Shown here piece after piece: positions 32,110 through 41,023 of a DNA stretch of 60,960 nucleotides. Made by a program: the position numbers and the translations under genes. The stretch's first letter is position 1. Every line of letters begins with the position of its first letter. This DNA is from Salinimicrobium catena (GTDB lineage: Bacteria; Bacteroidota; Bacteroidia; Flavobacteriales; Flavobacteriaceae): contig NZ_FNGG01000010.1 in NCBI RefSeq assembly GCF_900102915.1, positions 1-60,960 of the forward strand. Reading direction: 5' to 3'. The notes under the pieces are model-generated. The model made no database searches. It was not told the origin of the DNA and was given only the letters and a program-made list of their open reading frames with translations.

Positions 32110-33156
32110 TTAAACCAGTCTCTTCATATTAATGTCTTCATAATTCCTTTTTACGAAATCAAGGGCGGTTCTCAGGATCTGCCCCATAGAACGGGCTCTT
32201 TTGAATTTCATGTCATTTGAAAATTCATAGAGCTCTTTTCTTAACTGCCTTACATTATCATCGTTCGAGATCTGGTCGTTAAGAATACACCTCATGAGCT
32301 CTTTGTACCGCGTCTGCGCATTGATGATCCTCTTGGCTAGCAAGGAACGCTCTTCCCGCCTATATTGCTCTATGGAAGAATCCTGAAGTTTATCCGATAC
32401 CAGCTGTACCATCTTGAAGTTCTCCTTGAAGAACTGCGGCCGGTAAACTTTCAAACTACCTTCAAAGCTCTGCTGATCAAAATCTATGGCCCGTATCTGG
32501 TACTCCACGTGGTCAAAGTCGTGAGTAGGAATGATCACATAATTGTACGATCTCATATCTCCCAGCAAACGAATGGTACATCGCTCATTGAACTTTACGA
32601 ACTGTTTTGCGATCTGGGTCTTGGCCCGTTCATCACAGTGTGGCAACTCATCGTCTATGAACACATCTCCCGGGATGCCGGCTATGTGTTCTTCGATCAA
32701 AGTGTCCCGGTACACAAGGAAGTTGATACGGTGCGGGGAAAGTATATGTTCAAATTCAAGCCCGTAGATGCGGGAAGCATCGGCCTTTTTTACATAGAAA
32801 TAGGTAAAACTGTCATTAAGTACATTCCTGATCTTAATCCGGAAGGGCTTTGAATTTCCAAAGGTGCAGTAATCTATCGCGTCCACGTTTAGGAATTCCA
32901 GCGAATCGTCACTACCGTCTGAATGCAGGATGGTATAAACCTGTTTGAGGCTGTTATCAATGTCATTTCGCTCATGATCGGCGTAATAACAGCGCACCCA
33001 GAAGGTGTCTTCCTCGTGCTGGTCATAGACCACAATGGAACCGGAGAACCGCAGCAGATCATCATAGAACACAGGGATCTTGATATTGCGGTTATACTTT
33101 GCCAAATATTTATGAAACCGTTCATTTACGGGAAAAGACGGCTTCTTTTTTGACAT
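32110..33156 (-). CDS. Conserved hypothetical protein with kinase-like motifs
   Basis: A 348-aa cytoplasmic protein I cannot place in a named family. A segment around residues 200-235 reads IRLLGDMRSYNYVII and then YQIRAIDFDQQSF. The GDxxxxN and IDFD pair, about 20 residues apart, resembles the catalytic loop and metal-binding Asp of atypical (lipid- or HipA-like) kinases. The C-terminal 90 residues are helical (RREERSLLAKRIINAQTRYK). ATGs at 33156 and 33171 are both possible starts. Kinase activity is an inference from two short motifs; no glycine loop is obvious. Confidence 0.6.
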   Translation of the reverse strand: MSKKKPSFPVNERFHKYLAKYNRNIKIPVFYDDLLRFSGSIVVYDQHEEDTFWVRCYYADHERNDIDNSLKQVYTILHSDGSDDSLEFLNVDAIDYCTFGNSKPFRIKIRNVLNDSFTYFYVKKADASRIYGLEFEHILSPHRINFLVYRDTLIEEHIAGIPGDVFIDDELPHCDERAKTQIAKQFVKFNERCTIRLLGDMRSYNYVIIPTHDFDHVEYQIRAIDFDQQSFEGSLKVYRPQFFKENFKMVQLVSDKLQDSSIEQYRREERSLLAKRIINAQTRYKELMRCILNDQISNDDNVRQLRKELYEFSNDMKFKRARSMGQILRTALDFVKRNYEDINMKRLV

Positions 33157-33242
33157 CAGTTTTTCTTCCATTCCTTGGTTTTCCTCAAAAATAAGACTTC
33201 TTTTGGTTTAGCCATGTAACAAAACGTTAACTTGAACGTCGA

Positions 33243-34166
33243 ATGTTAAAAGCCTATAGTATTTTGAACAAGATATTACAGATCAACAACCTCACAAAAA
33301 AGTATGGACCTGTGACCGCTGTCAAGGACCTGTCTTTTACCATAGAAAAAGGAAATGTTTATGGCATTTTAGGTCCCAATGGAAGTGGTAAATCCACTAC
33401 CCTCGGCGTGGTGCTGAACGTGGTGAACAAGACCAGCGGCGACTTCAAATGGTTCGACGGAAGGGAAAGCACTCATGATGCCCTCAAAAAAGTAGGCGCC
33501 ATCATTGAGCGGCCCAACTTCTACCCGTACATGACCGCTGCCCAGAACCTGGATCTGGTTTGTAAGATAAAGAACGTGGCTCCAGATAAGATCGATGAGA
33601 AGCTTGAGCTGGTAGGGCTGCTGGACCGAAAGGACAGTAAATTCCGCACTTTTTCATTGGGAATGAAGCAGCGGTTAGCGATCGCCTCTGCCCTGCTGAA
33701 CGATCCCGAGATCCTTATTCTTGACGAACCTACAAACGGACTCGATCCGCAGGGAATCCACCAGATACGGGAGATCATCACTAAGATCGCGCAAGACGGA
33801 ACTACAATTTTGCTGGCCTCGCATTTACTCGATGAGGTAGAAAAGGTTTGTACTCATGTGGTGATCATTCGAAAAGGCGAAAAACTATACAGTGGACCGG
33901 TAGACCAGATGAATGCCAGCTTCGGGTTCTTTGAACTGAAGGCAGCCGAAACTGAAAAACTGCACAGGCTCTTGGATGAGCATCCGTCTTTTGGCAAGAT
34001 CACCCAAAAAGGGGAAATCTTAGTGGCTTTTCTGAACGAACCTTTGGAAGCCGAAGCCCTCAACAAATACCTTTTTGAGAACGGACTGGTGCTTTCACAG
34101 CTTGTCAAGCGAAAAGAAAGTCTTGAAGAACAGTTCCTGCAATTAACCAACCAAATCTCTGCCTGA
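33243..34166 (+). CDS. ABC transporter ATP-binding protein
   Basis: A 307-aa protein with one nucleotide-binding domain: Walker A GPNGSGKSTT, signature FSLGMKQRLAIASALL, Walker B EILILDEPTNGLDPQG and H-loop ILLASHLLDEVEKV. A C-terminal extension of about 90 residues resembles the DUF4162-type tail of exporters. The permease gene starts at the stop codon (overlap of 1 nt). The pair forms a two-component ABC-2-type exporter; the cargo is unknown. Confidence 0.93.
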   Translation: MLKAYSILNKILQINNLTKKYGPVTAVKDLSFTIEKGNVYGILGPNGSGKSTTLGVVLNVVNKTSGDFKWFDGRESTHDALKKVGAIIERPNFYPYMTAAQNLDLVCKIKNVAPDKIDEKLELVGLLDRKDSKFRTFSLGMKQRLAIASALLNDPEILILDEPTNGLDPQGIHQIREIITKIAQDGTTILLASHLLDEVEKVCTHVVIIRKGEKLYSGPVDQMNASFGFFELKAAETEKLHRLLDEHPSFGKITQKGEILVAFLNEPLEAEALNKYLFENGLVLSQLVKRKESLEEQFLQLTNQISA

Positions 34167-35002
34167 TGTTACGATTACTCACTATAGAATACCACAAACT
34201 GCGTTACAGCAAATCGGCAAGGCTGCTGGTGACCACTTATTTCATCCTGATCACTTTCATTGCGCTCATCGCTTCGATCGAATTCAAGTTTGGCGGAGTC
34301 GAATTCAGGGTAGCCGACCAGGGAATCTTTAATTTCCCGTACATCTGGCACTTCAACAGCTATATCGCTGCTACTTTAAAGCTGTTCCTGGCCATCGTGA
34401 TCGTTTCGATGATGTCGAACGAATACACCAACCGAACGCTGAAACAGAATTTGATAGATGGCCTGAGCAAAAAGGAGTTCATCCTGTCGAAATTTTTAAC
34501 GGTGCTCTCTTTCTCACTTTTATCAACGGTGTTCCTGTTCATCGTCTCGATGATCCTGGGGCTTTCCTTCTCGGATTATACTGAATTTTCCATCATTTTT
34601 TCAGACCTGGAATACCTGCTCGCCTACTTTATAAAACTCACCGGCTTCTTCGCCTTTTGTATGTTCCTGGGAATGCTGGTGAAAAGATCGGCTTTTGCCC
34701 TGGGCTTCCTGTTCATCTGGTGGATCATTGAGAATATTGGTTATGCCGTAATGAAGTACAAATTGTTCAGAGGTTCCGAAATTGCCGATAACATCGCCCA
34801 GTTCTTCCCGCTGGAATCCATGAGCATGCTGGTAAAGGAGCCTTTTTCCCGGCTTAATGTCATCCAATCCGCAGCCACGCAGCTTGGGTCTGAGATATCT
34901 AAGGACTATGGCATTCACTGGTACCAGTTATTGATCGTGTGCATCTGGATAACCCTTTTTGTTTACTTTTCCTATTTTCTGCTTAAAAGAAGGGATCTGT
35001 AA
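34166..35002 (+). CDS. ABC-2-type permease
   Basis: A 278-aa protein with about six hydrophobic helices and the ABC-2 element NEYTNRTLKQNLIDGLSKKEFILSKFL in the first cytoplasmic loop. It is translationally coupled to the ATPase gene. It ends at a large hydrophobic helix followed by LLKRRDL. The export substrate cannot be deduced. Confidence 0.88.
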   Translation: MLRLLTIEYHKLRYSKSARLLVTTYFILITFIALIASIEFKFGGVEFRVADQGIFNFPYIWHFNSYIAATLKLFLAIVIVSMMSNEYTNRTLKQNLIDGLSKKEFILSKFLTVLSFSLLSTVFLFIVSMILGLSFSDYTEFSIIFSDLEYLLAYFIKLTGFFAFCMFLGMLVKRSAFALGFLFIWWIIENIGYAVMKYKLFRGSEIADNIAQFFPLESMSMLVKEPFSRLNVIQSAATQLGSEISKDYGIHWYQLLIVCIWITLFVYFSYFLLKRRDL

Positions 35003-35106
35003 TCTCTTTTGCTTCGGAAAAAATCTGATTTCAAAAGAGTTAGGAGTGGTCTCCTTTTTGATAAGCTATGCAAAAAGGCTATTTTTGCAGGCCACAATTC
35101 AGCTAC

Positions 35107-37110
35107 ATGAAGTTCAAAGTAAAATCAGATTTTAAACCTACCGGAGACCAGCCACAGGCGATAGACCAACTGGTCAAAGGAATAGATAGCAACGAAAGAT
35201 ATCAGACCCTTCTGGGGGTTACGGGGTCGGGAAAGACCTTTACCGTGGCTAATGTGATCCAGGAGGTACAGAAGCCTACCCTGGTGCTGGCGCACAACAA
35301 GACCCTTGCAGCTCAGCTCTATTCAGAGTTCAAGCAATTCTTTCCGGATAATGCGGTGGAATATTTCGTAAGCTACTATGATTATTACCAGCCCGAAGCT
35401 TTTATTCCCACTTCGGGAACCTATATAGAGAAGGATCTTTCCATTAATGAAGAGATCGAAAAACTGCGACTGAGCACCACTTCTTCCCTGCTTTCGGGAA
35501 GAAGGGATGTCATTGTTGTTGCTTCGGTTTCCTGTCTTTATGGTATCGGGAACCCGGTGGAGTTCAAGAAGAACGTCATCTCCATTGAACGCGACATGGT
35601 CATCTCCCGAACACAGCTGCTGCATAAACTGGTGCAAAGTCTGTACTCCAGGACCGAAGCTGAATTCACCCACGGGAACTTCAGGATCAAAGGTGACACT
35701 GTGGATATTTTTCCGAGTTACGCCGATAATGCCTTCAGAATTCACTTTTTCGGGGATGAGATCGAAGAGATCGAAGCTTTTGACCCCGCTACGAACCAGA
35801 TCATAGAAAAATATGACCGGCTGAACATTTACCCTGCGAACATGTTCGTCACCTCGCCCGATGTACTGCAGGGAGCTATCCGCGAGATCCAGGATGACCT
35901 GGTAAAACAGGTGGGCTATTTCGAAGAGATCGGGAAGCACCTGGAAGCCAAGCGCCTTGATGAAAGAACGAATTTTGACCTGGAGATGATCAGGGAGCTT
36001 GGATATTGTTCGGGAATTGAGAATTACTCGAGATACCTTGACGGAAGACCACCCGGAACCAGGCCTTTCTGCCTGCTCGATTATTTCCCCGATGATTACC
36101 TTATGGTGGTAGATGAAAGCCACGTGACCATTCCGCAGGTGCACGCGATGTACGGCGGGGACAGGTCCAGGAAAGAAACGCTGGTGGATTACGGGTTCAG
36201 GTTACCGGCCGCTATGGACAACCGTCCGTTGAAGTTCGAGGAATTCGAAATGCTGCAGAACCAGGTGATCTATGTGAGCGCGACCCCGGCAGATTACGAA
36301 CTTCAGAAGACCGAAGGATTGTATATCGAACAGGTGATCCGCCCGACAGGATTATTGGATCCCGTCATAGAAGTTAAACCCAGCCTGAACCAGATCGATG
36401 ATCTTATCGAGGAAATTCAGCAGAGAATAGAAAAAGATCAACGGATCCTCGTGACCACCCTTACCAAAAGAATGGCAGAGGAACTCACTAAATACCTTAC
36501 CCGCATCGACATTCGCTGCCGTTACATACATTCCGACGTGGATACGCTGGAAAGGGTGGAGATCATGCAGGACCTGCGGAAAGGGCTTTTTGATGTGCTC
36601 GTAGGGGTGAACCTGTTAAGGGAAGGCCTGGACCTTCCGGAAGTTTCGCTAGTCGCTATTTTGGATGCCGATAAAGAAGGTTTCCTGAGAAGCAACCGTT
36701 CCCTTACCCAGACCATTGGCCGTGCTGCAAGGCATTTGGAAGGTAAAGCCATAATGTATGCGGACAAGATCACGGAGAGTATGCAAAAGACGATCGACGA
36801 AACAAATTACAGAAGGGAGAAACAGCTCAAGTACAACGAGGACAACAACATCACTCCTACTGCCCTGAAAAAATCCTTTGAAAACTTGCTTGTGAAGAGC
36901 AAGCCGGAGCCTTATAAATACGAAGTCGCTCCCGATCTTAAGGCTGCGGAAGCAGAGACGGAATACTTCAGCAAACCTCAGCTTGAGAAAAGGATCAGGG
37001 AGAAAAGAAAAGCCATGGAAGCAGCGGCCAAGGAGCTGGATTTCATGACTGCGGCAAAGCTTCGCGACGAGATCAAAATGCTCCAGGAACGAGTACAGGA
37101 AGCTTCTTAA
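35107..37110 (+). CDS. uvrB: Excinuclease ABC subunit B
   Basis: A 667-aa, full-length UvrB. Walker A is LLGVTGSGKTFT; the beta-hairpin region is YFVSYYDYYQPEAFIP; the DEAD-type box is LMVVDESHVTIPQ. Helicase motifs V-VI are VGVNLLREGLDLPEVSLVAI and TQTIGRAARH. The C-terminal UVR coiled coil is KRKAMEAAAKELDFMTAAKLRDEI. It loads at DNA lesions with UvrA and recruits UvrC in nucleotide excision repair. The ATG at 35107 gives MKFKVKSDFKPTGDQP; an in-frame ATG at 35068 would add a non-conserved leader. Confidence 0.96.
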   Translation: MKFKVKSDFKPTGDQPQAIDQLVKGIDSNERYQTLLGVTGSGKTFTVANVIQEVQKPTLVLAHNKTLAAQLYSEFKQFFPDNAVEYFVSYYDYYQPEAFIPTSGTYIEKDLSINEEIEKLRLSTTSSLLSGRRDVIVVASVSCLYGIGNPVEFKKNVISIERDMVISRTQLLHKLVQSLYSRTEAEFTHGNFRIKGDTVDIFPSYADNAFRIHFFGDEIEEIEAFDPATNQIIEKYDRLNIYPANMFVTSPDVLQGAIREIQDDLVKQVGYFEEIGKHLEAKRLDERTNFDLEMIRELGYCSGIENYSRYLDGRPPGTRPFCLLDYFPDDYLMVVDESHVTIPQVHAMYGGDRSRKETLVDYGFRLPAAMDNRPLKFEEFEMLQNQVIYVSATPADYELQKTEGLYIEQVIRPTGLLDPVIEVKPSLNQIDDLIEEIQQRIEKDQRILVTTLTKRMAEELTKYLTRIDIRCRYIHSDVDTLERVEIMQDLRKGLFDVLVGVNLLREGLDLPEVSLVAILDADKEGFLRSNRSLTQTIGRAARHLEGKAIMYADKITESMQKTIDETNYRREKQLKYNEDNNITPTALKKSFENLLVKSKPEPYKYEVAPDLKAAEAETEYFSKPQLEKRIREKRKAMEAAAKELDFMTAAKLRDEIKMLQERVQEAS

Positions 37111-37209
37111 AATATTTTTATCAACCTGTAAATCAATGGGATAAATATGTATATTTATCCCATTCTTTTTTTTAACCAATTACTGCCTCCCTTTTAACTT
37201 TAAGGACAA

Positions 37210-38424
37210 ATGACAAAAAACTTCTTTTTGGGAGCAGTACTTCTTATGTGCCTTTTTTCTGCTCAGGCACAGGTTGGGATCAACACCACAGATCCTAAAG
37301 CACAGTTAGATATAACAATAGCCGATCCTGCTTCTCCGGGCAGTACAGACGGAATATTGATCCCGAGGCTGGAAAAGTTCCCTGCGATGAACCCTTCCGC
37401 AGAACAGCATGGAATGCTGATCTTCCTGAAGACGGCAACCACAGGATTCCCTGCCGGTTTCTATTTCTGGAATGGTACCGGCAACACCTGGGAAGGTGTT
37501 GCCGGAAAAGCAACTTCAGACTTCTATAAAGTAGGCACTACAGCTGCGGCAGGCAGTCAGCAGGATGCGATCTTTAGGACCGGAAATGTGAATATAGGCG
37601 GACAATCTGAAAACGTGAAGCTCAAGGTGATGATCAATCCTACCGAAAATTTCATCACCAAGACCGGTTTAGAAGTAGAGAATGCAAGCGGCACTCCCGC
37701 AAATGTCACCTACGGGATTGTAAGCACTAATAAAACCGCTACCGCCGATAGGAAATACGGGATCAAGAACACTGTCTCGGCAGACGGAATTGGAGTGCAT
37801 TATGGCATTTACAATGAGACCAATCAAAACACCAATGAAGAGATCTACGGCATTTATAATGACGTGGGCAAGACGTTTGGCGCGACCAAAAACCATTATG
37901 GCATCTACAACAAAATCGGGACAGTTCAGGGAACGGGAATGGTCTACGGGATCTACAGCGCGGCTTTCGGAAATGACCCTAAGAAGCTCTTCGCAGGATA
38001 TTTTGCAGGCAGGGTGGGAATTGGTGCCACCCCGGCGGAAGAATACATACTTCCCGATATCCGCGGCAGTCAGGACCAGGTCCTGGTGACCGATGCCGCC
38101 GGATTAGTGACCTGGAAACACAATAATTATAGGACTTACACTTCAACGACCTCGGCGACCGGCAGCTATATCATCCCTGACGAAACCTTTACTTTGCGTA
38201 TCAACAACCAGGTAAGCAGCATTACCTTACCAGATGCCGCTACTCATAAGGGAAGGATCCTTTACCTCATCAACTGGCCCGGAAATGGTCAAAAGCCGTT
38301 CGTTTTTCTAAACGGAAACGACCTTTTTGACATTACCACGAACAGCACAGTTTCCGCGATCAATGGCGGCCAGAAAATGATGCTCCAAAGTGCGGGCAAT
38401 CGCTGGATCCTTTTGGACAAGTGA
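37210..38424 (+). CDS. Secreted protein with YGI-type repeats
   Basis: A 404-aa protein. A signal peptide (TKNFFLGAVLLMCLFSAQAQ) is followed by VGINTTDPKAQLDI, a start common in Bacteroidota surface or tail-fibre-like proteins. Residues 165-260 contain six YGI motifs at intervals of 13-19 residues (TYGI, KYGI, HYGI, IYGI, HYGI, VYGI), probably a beta-solenoid. The last 100 residues (TLRINNQVSSITLPDAATHKG...) resemble a C-terminal fibre or knob segment. There is no T9SS-type C-terminal domain that I recognise. Function is unknown. Confidence 0.72.
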   Translation: MTKNFFLGAVLLMCLFSAQAQVGINTTDPKAQLDITIADPASPGSTDGILIPRLEKFPAMNPSAEQHGMLIFLKTATTGFPAGFYFWNGTGNTWEGVAGKATSDFYKVGTTAAAGSQQDAIFRTGNVNIGGQSENVKLKVMINPTENFITKTGLEVENASGTPANVTYGIVSTNKTATADRKYGIKNTVSADGIGVHYGIYNETNQNTNEEIYGIYNDVGKTFGATKNHYGIYNKIGTVQGTGMVYGIYSAAFGNDPKKLFAGYFAGRVGIGATPAEEYILPDIRGSQDQVLVTDAAGLVTWKHNNYRTYTSTTSATGSYIIPDETFTLRINNQVSSITLPDAATHKGRILYLINWPGNGQKPFVFLNGNDLFDITTNSTVSAINGGQKMMLQSAGNRWILLDK

Positions 38425-38430
38425 TAAAAA

Positions 38431-38454
38431 AAGCGGAAGAGAGATCTTCCGCTT
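38431..38454. terminator. Terminator after OMP gene (- strand), shared region with + gene
   Basis: A 10-bp stem AAGCGGAAGA / TCTTCCGCTT with a GAGA loop. The T-run lies on the - strand, so it mainly ends the outer-membrane gene at 38476. Confidence 0.85.
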
Positions 38455-38475
38455 AAAAATTCTGTTGAAGAAATT

Positions 38476-39027
38476 TTAAAACAACTTGTAACCAACTGAA
38501 AGTTGGAAGACACTGTTTTTAGCATCGGCATCTGAAGCAATATCGCTTAAGCCCATATTATATCGGGCCTGGAAGAAAACTCCCATTGGCAGTTCATAAC
38601 CCAATCCGAATCCCACACCAAAATCAGTTGACTCTGTCTCGTCTTCCACGTCTACGCTAACTCCGTCCATCTCAACTTCTGACTTGACATTGAATCCTAC
38701 ATAAGGCCCTGCTTCTATTGAAAAACCTGGAACTGCATAGTACTTCGCCATCACTGGAATGGTCAAATAATCAAGGTTCCAGTTCATTTCGTCATCTTTA
38801 GCTCCCTGAGCTGAATACAATACTTCAGGCTGAATACTGAAACTTTCAGTCAGCCCAAATTCCGCTAAAAGACCTAAATGAAATCCCGTTCGTCCATCGA
38901 TATCATCAACATCATCTCCGGATAGATTTGCAAAATTCACACCCCCTTTAATTCCGAATCCCATTTCCTGAGCCTGACTCGCAGAAACAGCAAAAAAGAA
39001 AGCTGCAACAAGTAATAATTTTTTCAT
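38476..39027 (-). CDS. Outer-membrane beta-barrel (porin-like) protein
   Basis: A 183-aa protein. A signal peptide (KKLLLVAAFFFAVSASQAQ) is followed by an eight-stranded barrel pattern: GFGIKGGVNFANLSGDD, GFHLGLLAEFGLTESFSIQPEVLYSAQG, YLTIPVMAKYY, SIEAGPYVGFNV and the closing strand SVFQLSVGYKLF, which ends in Phe. It is a close paralogue of the protein at 40323. The outer-membrane role is unknown. The start at 39027 matches the signal peptide. Confidence 0.87.
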   Translation of the reverse strand: MKKLLLVAAFFFAVSASQAQEMGFGIKGGVNFANLSGDDVDDIDGRTGFHLGLLAEFGLTESFSIQPEVLYSAQGAKDDEMNWNLDYLTIPVMAKYYAVPGFSIEAGPYVGFNVKSEVEMDGVSVDVEDETESTDFGVGFGLGYELPMGVFFQARYNMGLSDIASDADAKNSVFQLSVGYKLF

Positions 39028-39090
39028 AATTAGTTGTTTAAGTTTTGTTAATAACAACTAATCTATAAAATAAAACTGTTAAACCAACAA

Positions 39091-39180
39091 ATGATCATGG
39101 AAAACAGGACCAATGAGTCCAGTTTATCGATAAAAGAACAACTTACTAAAGATCAGATTTTTGAATTAGTAAGTGGTTAA
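39091..39180 (+). CDS. Possible 29-residue small ORF
   Basis: ATG at 39091 (or 39097) to TAA at 39178-39180, on the + strand between two - strand genes. The peptide is charged (MIMENRTNESSLSIKEQLTK then DQIFELVSG), with no signal or membrane segment. Its 3' end overlaps the stop of aroQ by 4 nt. There is no recognised family, no terminator and no clear promoter; it may be chance. Confidence 0.2.
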   Translation: MIMENRTNESSLSIKEQLTKDQIFELVSG

Positions 39181-39590
39181 AGGAAACTTTGAATGGCCAG
39201 CTCATAGCTCTGAAGCCCGAACCCAAGGATAACCCCTCTTGCGTTTGGCGCTATATATGACCTGTGCCTGAACTCTTCGCGTGCGGCAGTATTGGAAATA
39301 TGCACCTCAATCACGGGAGTTGCGATGGCTTTTACGGCGTCCCCTATTCCAACTGAAGTGTGGGTGTAGGCGGCAGCGTTCAAGATAATTCCTTCATAGT
39401 TTCCCTCAGCCTGCTGCAACTTATCAATGATCTCTCCTTCAATGTTAGACTGGTAATGATCCAGCTCAACTGCCGGAAATTTTTCCTGAAGTTCTTCGTA
39501 ATAAGATTGAAAATCCTGATTACCGTAAGTGCCGGGTTCTCGTTTCCCCAGCAGGTTTAGATTGGGGCCGTTAATAATGAGTAGTTTCAT
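39177..39590 (-). CDS. aroQ: 3-dehydroquinate dehydratase, type II
   Basis: A 137-aa protein, slightly below the usual 145-150 residues. It shows LLIINGPNLNLLGKREPGTYG (with the catalytic Tyr), DHYQSNIEGEIID, GIILNAAAYTHTSVGIGDAV, VIEVHISNTAAREEFRHRSYI (catalytic His) and ARGVILGFGLQSYELA. It dehydrates 3-dehydroquinate in the shikimate pathway, the step before AroE at 12511. The ATG at 39590 is used; the open frame continues to 39626 without family residues. It ends without its own strong hairpin. Confidence 0.94.
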   Translation of the reverse strand: MKLLIINGPNLNLLGKREPGTYGNQDFQSYYEELQEKFPAVELDHYQSNIEGEIIDKLQQAEGNYEGIILNAAAYTHTSVGIGDAVKAIATPVIEVHISNTAAREEFRHRSYIAPNARGVILGFGLQSYELAIQSFL

Positions 39591-39615
39591 GTAGTAAAAG
39601 TAAAAAAATAAAAAA

Positions 39616-39637
39616 AGCGGAAGCATGTACTTCCGCT
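39616..39637 (-). terminator. Terminator after OMP gene at 39659
   Basis: AGCGGAAG / CTTCCGCT stem with a 6-nt loop; A-rich 5' flank on the + strand, hence a T-run on the - strand. Same stem as the terminators at 38431 and 40270. Confidence 0.85.
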
Positions 39638-39658
39638 GTTAAACATTTAAATCCCTTA

Positions 39659-40129
39659 CTACAATTTAAATTCCACTCCAAAAGTGAGGGCTCCAATGTC
39701 GATCACATCATCAGCAATCCCTGCGTATGACAGCACCAGCGCAAATCTTAAGAATTGGTATCCTACCTGAGGACGGTAGTACAGGCCGCCATCTGCGTCT
39801 TCTTCCAGCGCGATGGCATATCCAATATCAAAACCGGCAAAAAAGGACTGTGGCAAGCCAAGCCGTCCGGAGGCCGCAATTGGCAGGTAGTTAAAGTCAT
39901 CGAATTCATCCTGTCCGAAGAAGTGAGTATAACCTAAGAGCGGCCCCACCTCTACGATATCCACAAAGGTAAACCGGTACGCAAGATCAACGCCGCCTTC
40001 AAAACTGGAGATGTCTTCAATATCTCCCATGGGAATTCCCGCATGTACACCAATATTGAAATTGGTTTGTCCGAAAACGGGGCTCAGGCCAAATACCAGC
40101 AGCCCCAGAAAGAGTAATTTTTTCATCAT
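39659..40129 (-). CDS. Outer-membrane protein, small beta-barrel
   Basis: A 156-aa protein with a signal peptide (MKKLLFLGLLVFGLSPVFGQ). Short amphipathic strands follow: NFNIGVHAGIPMGD, VDLAYRFTFVDIVEVGPLLGYTHFF, YLPIAASGRLGLPQSFFAGFDIGYAI, LTFGVEFKL. The last residues (FGVEFKL) suit a terminal barrel strand. It is shorter than the paralogues at 38476 and 40323 and only distantly like them. Starts at 40129 or 40126 (double Met). Confidence 0.78.
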   Translation of the reverse strand: MMKKLLFLGLLVFGLSPVFGQTNFNIGVHAGIPMGDIEDISSFEGGVDLAYRFTFVDIVEVGPLLGYTHFFGQDEFDDFNYLPIAASGRLGLPQSFFAGFDIGYAIALEEDADGGLYYRPQVGYQFLRFALVLSYAGIADDVIDIGALTFGVEFKL

Positions 40130-40269
40130 TCACAGCTTTTTTAGTTAGTAAAGATTAAATTTACTCTAAATAGTTGGCACACAACTCATTACACCTAATG
40201 ATATTTGTCATGATAAAACATTGAAGACCAACTATTCAACATCCTTTTGGAAAACCTAATTCAAAAAAA

Positions 40270-40293
40270 GAGCGGAAGTGAAAACTTCCGCTC
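40270..40293 (-). terminator. Terminator after OMP gene at 40323
   Basis: GAGCGGAAGT / ACTTCCGCTC, a 10-bp stem with a GAAA tetraloop and a T-run on the - strand. Confidence 0.88.
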
Positions 40294-40322
40294 AATAAGC
40301 TGGTTGGTTAGATGAATTGCAT

Positions 40323-40907
40323 TTAGAACAACAGCCCGATCCCTGCCTGGATGACAGAGTTTTTCGCATCGGCTGCAGTATTATCATAGATGTTGGTTAG
40401 CCCGGCATTATACCTTCCGTAGAGAAAGAAATTGTTGAACTTGAAAGATGTACCCAGACCAAGGCTCATGTCAAGTTCCTTACGATCTTCGTCATAGAAA
40501 TCGATGTCATTGTCGCCGTCCCCGATCTGTTCATTGACCACAAATCCTACCTGCGGTCCGGCCTCAAAACTCCAGCCGTTGGTCACATAAAGCTTTGCCA
40601 GTACAGGCACAGTGATAAAATCTAACTGGTGTTCGATATCGGCATTATCTTCCCTTCTGATGATATCAAATCCCTGTGCGGAATAAAGCACCTCGGGTTG
40701 AATGGAAAACCTGTCAGAAACAGGAACCTCAGCGAGTAAACCAAGATGATATGCGGTTCTTGCGCTTTCATCATTGAAATCTGAGAAGCCGTCTCCTGAA
40801 ATGGTGGAAAAGTTAACCCCTCCTTTTATTCCGAAATAAACATACTCCTGTGCGGCTGCAAATGTGGTACTTAAAACCATTGCCGCAACAAATAAGATTG
40901 ACTTTTT
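40323..40907 (-). CDS. Outer-membrane beta-barrel (porin-like) protein
   Basis: A 194-aa protein with a signal peptide (KKSILFVAAMVLSTTFAAAQ). Strands follow as in its paralogue at 38476: VYFGIKGGVNFSTISGDGF, AYHLGLLAEVPVSDRFSIQPEVLYSAQGF, FITVPVLAKLYV, SFEAGPQVGFVV and the closing IQAGIGLLF. The start at 40907 fits the signal peptide. TACATTTG (- strand, 40942-40935) is a -7-like element upstream. Confidence 0.86.
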   Translation of the reverse strand, partial: KKSILFVAAMVLSTTFAAAQEYVYFGIKGGVNFSTISGDGFSDFNDESARTAYHLGLLAEVPVSDRFSIQPEVLYSAQGFDIIRREDNADIEHQLDFITVPVLAKLYVTNGWSFEAGPQVGFVVNEQIGDGDNDIDFYDEDRKELDMSLGLGTSFKFNNFFLYGRYNAGLTNIYDNTAADAKNSVIQAGIGLLF

Positions 40908-41023
40908 CATAACTATTAGGTTTTTAGTTCCCGACAAATGTAGGAGTCGAGTTGTTAAGAAAATCTAAGCCGGTATTAAAGTATTGCTAAGGTATTCCCG
41001 TAAATCTGCTGTATATTTAGCCT

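Noticed and set aside
35323-36144. 273-residue open frame on the - strand
   Set aside because: Entirely opposite uvrB, whose motifs are clear.
37795-37975. CRISPR or DNA-level tandem repeats in the YGI region
   Set aside because: The repeat is at the protein level with variable DNA and spacing; there are no conserved repeat-spacer units.
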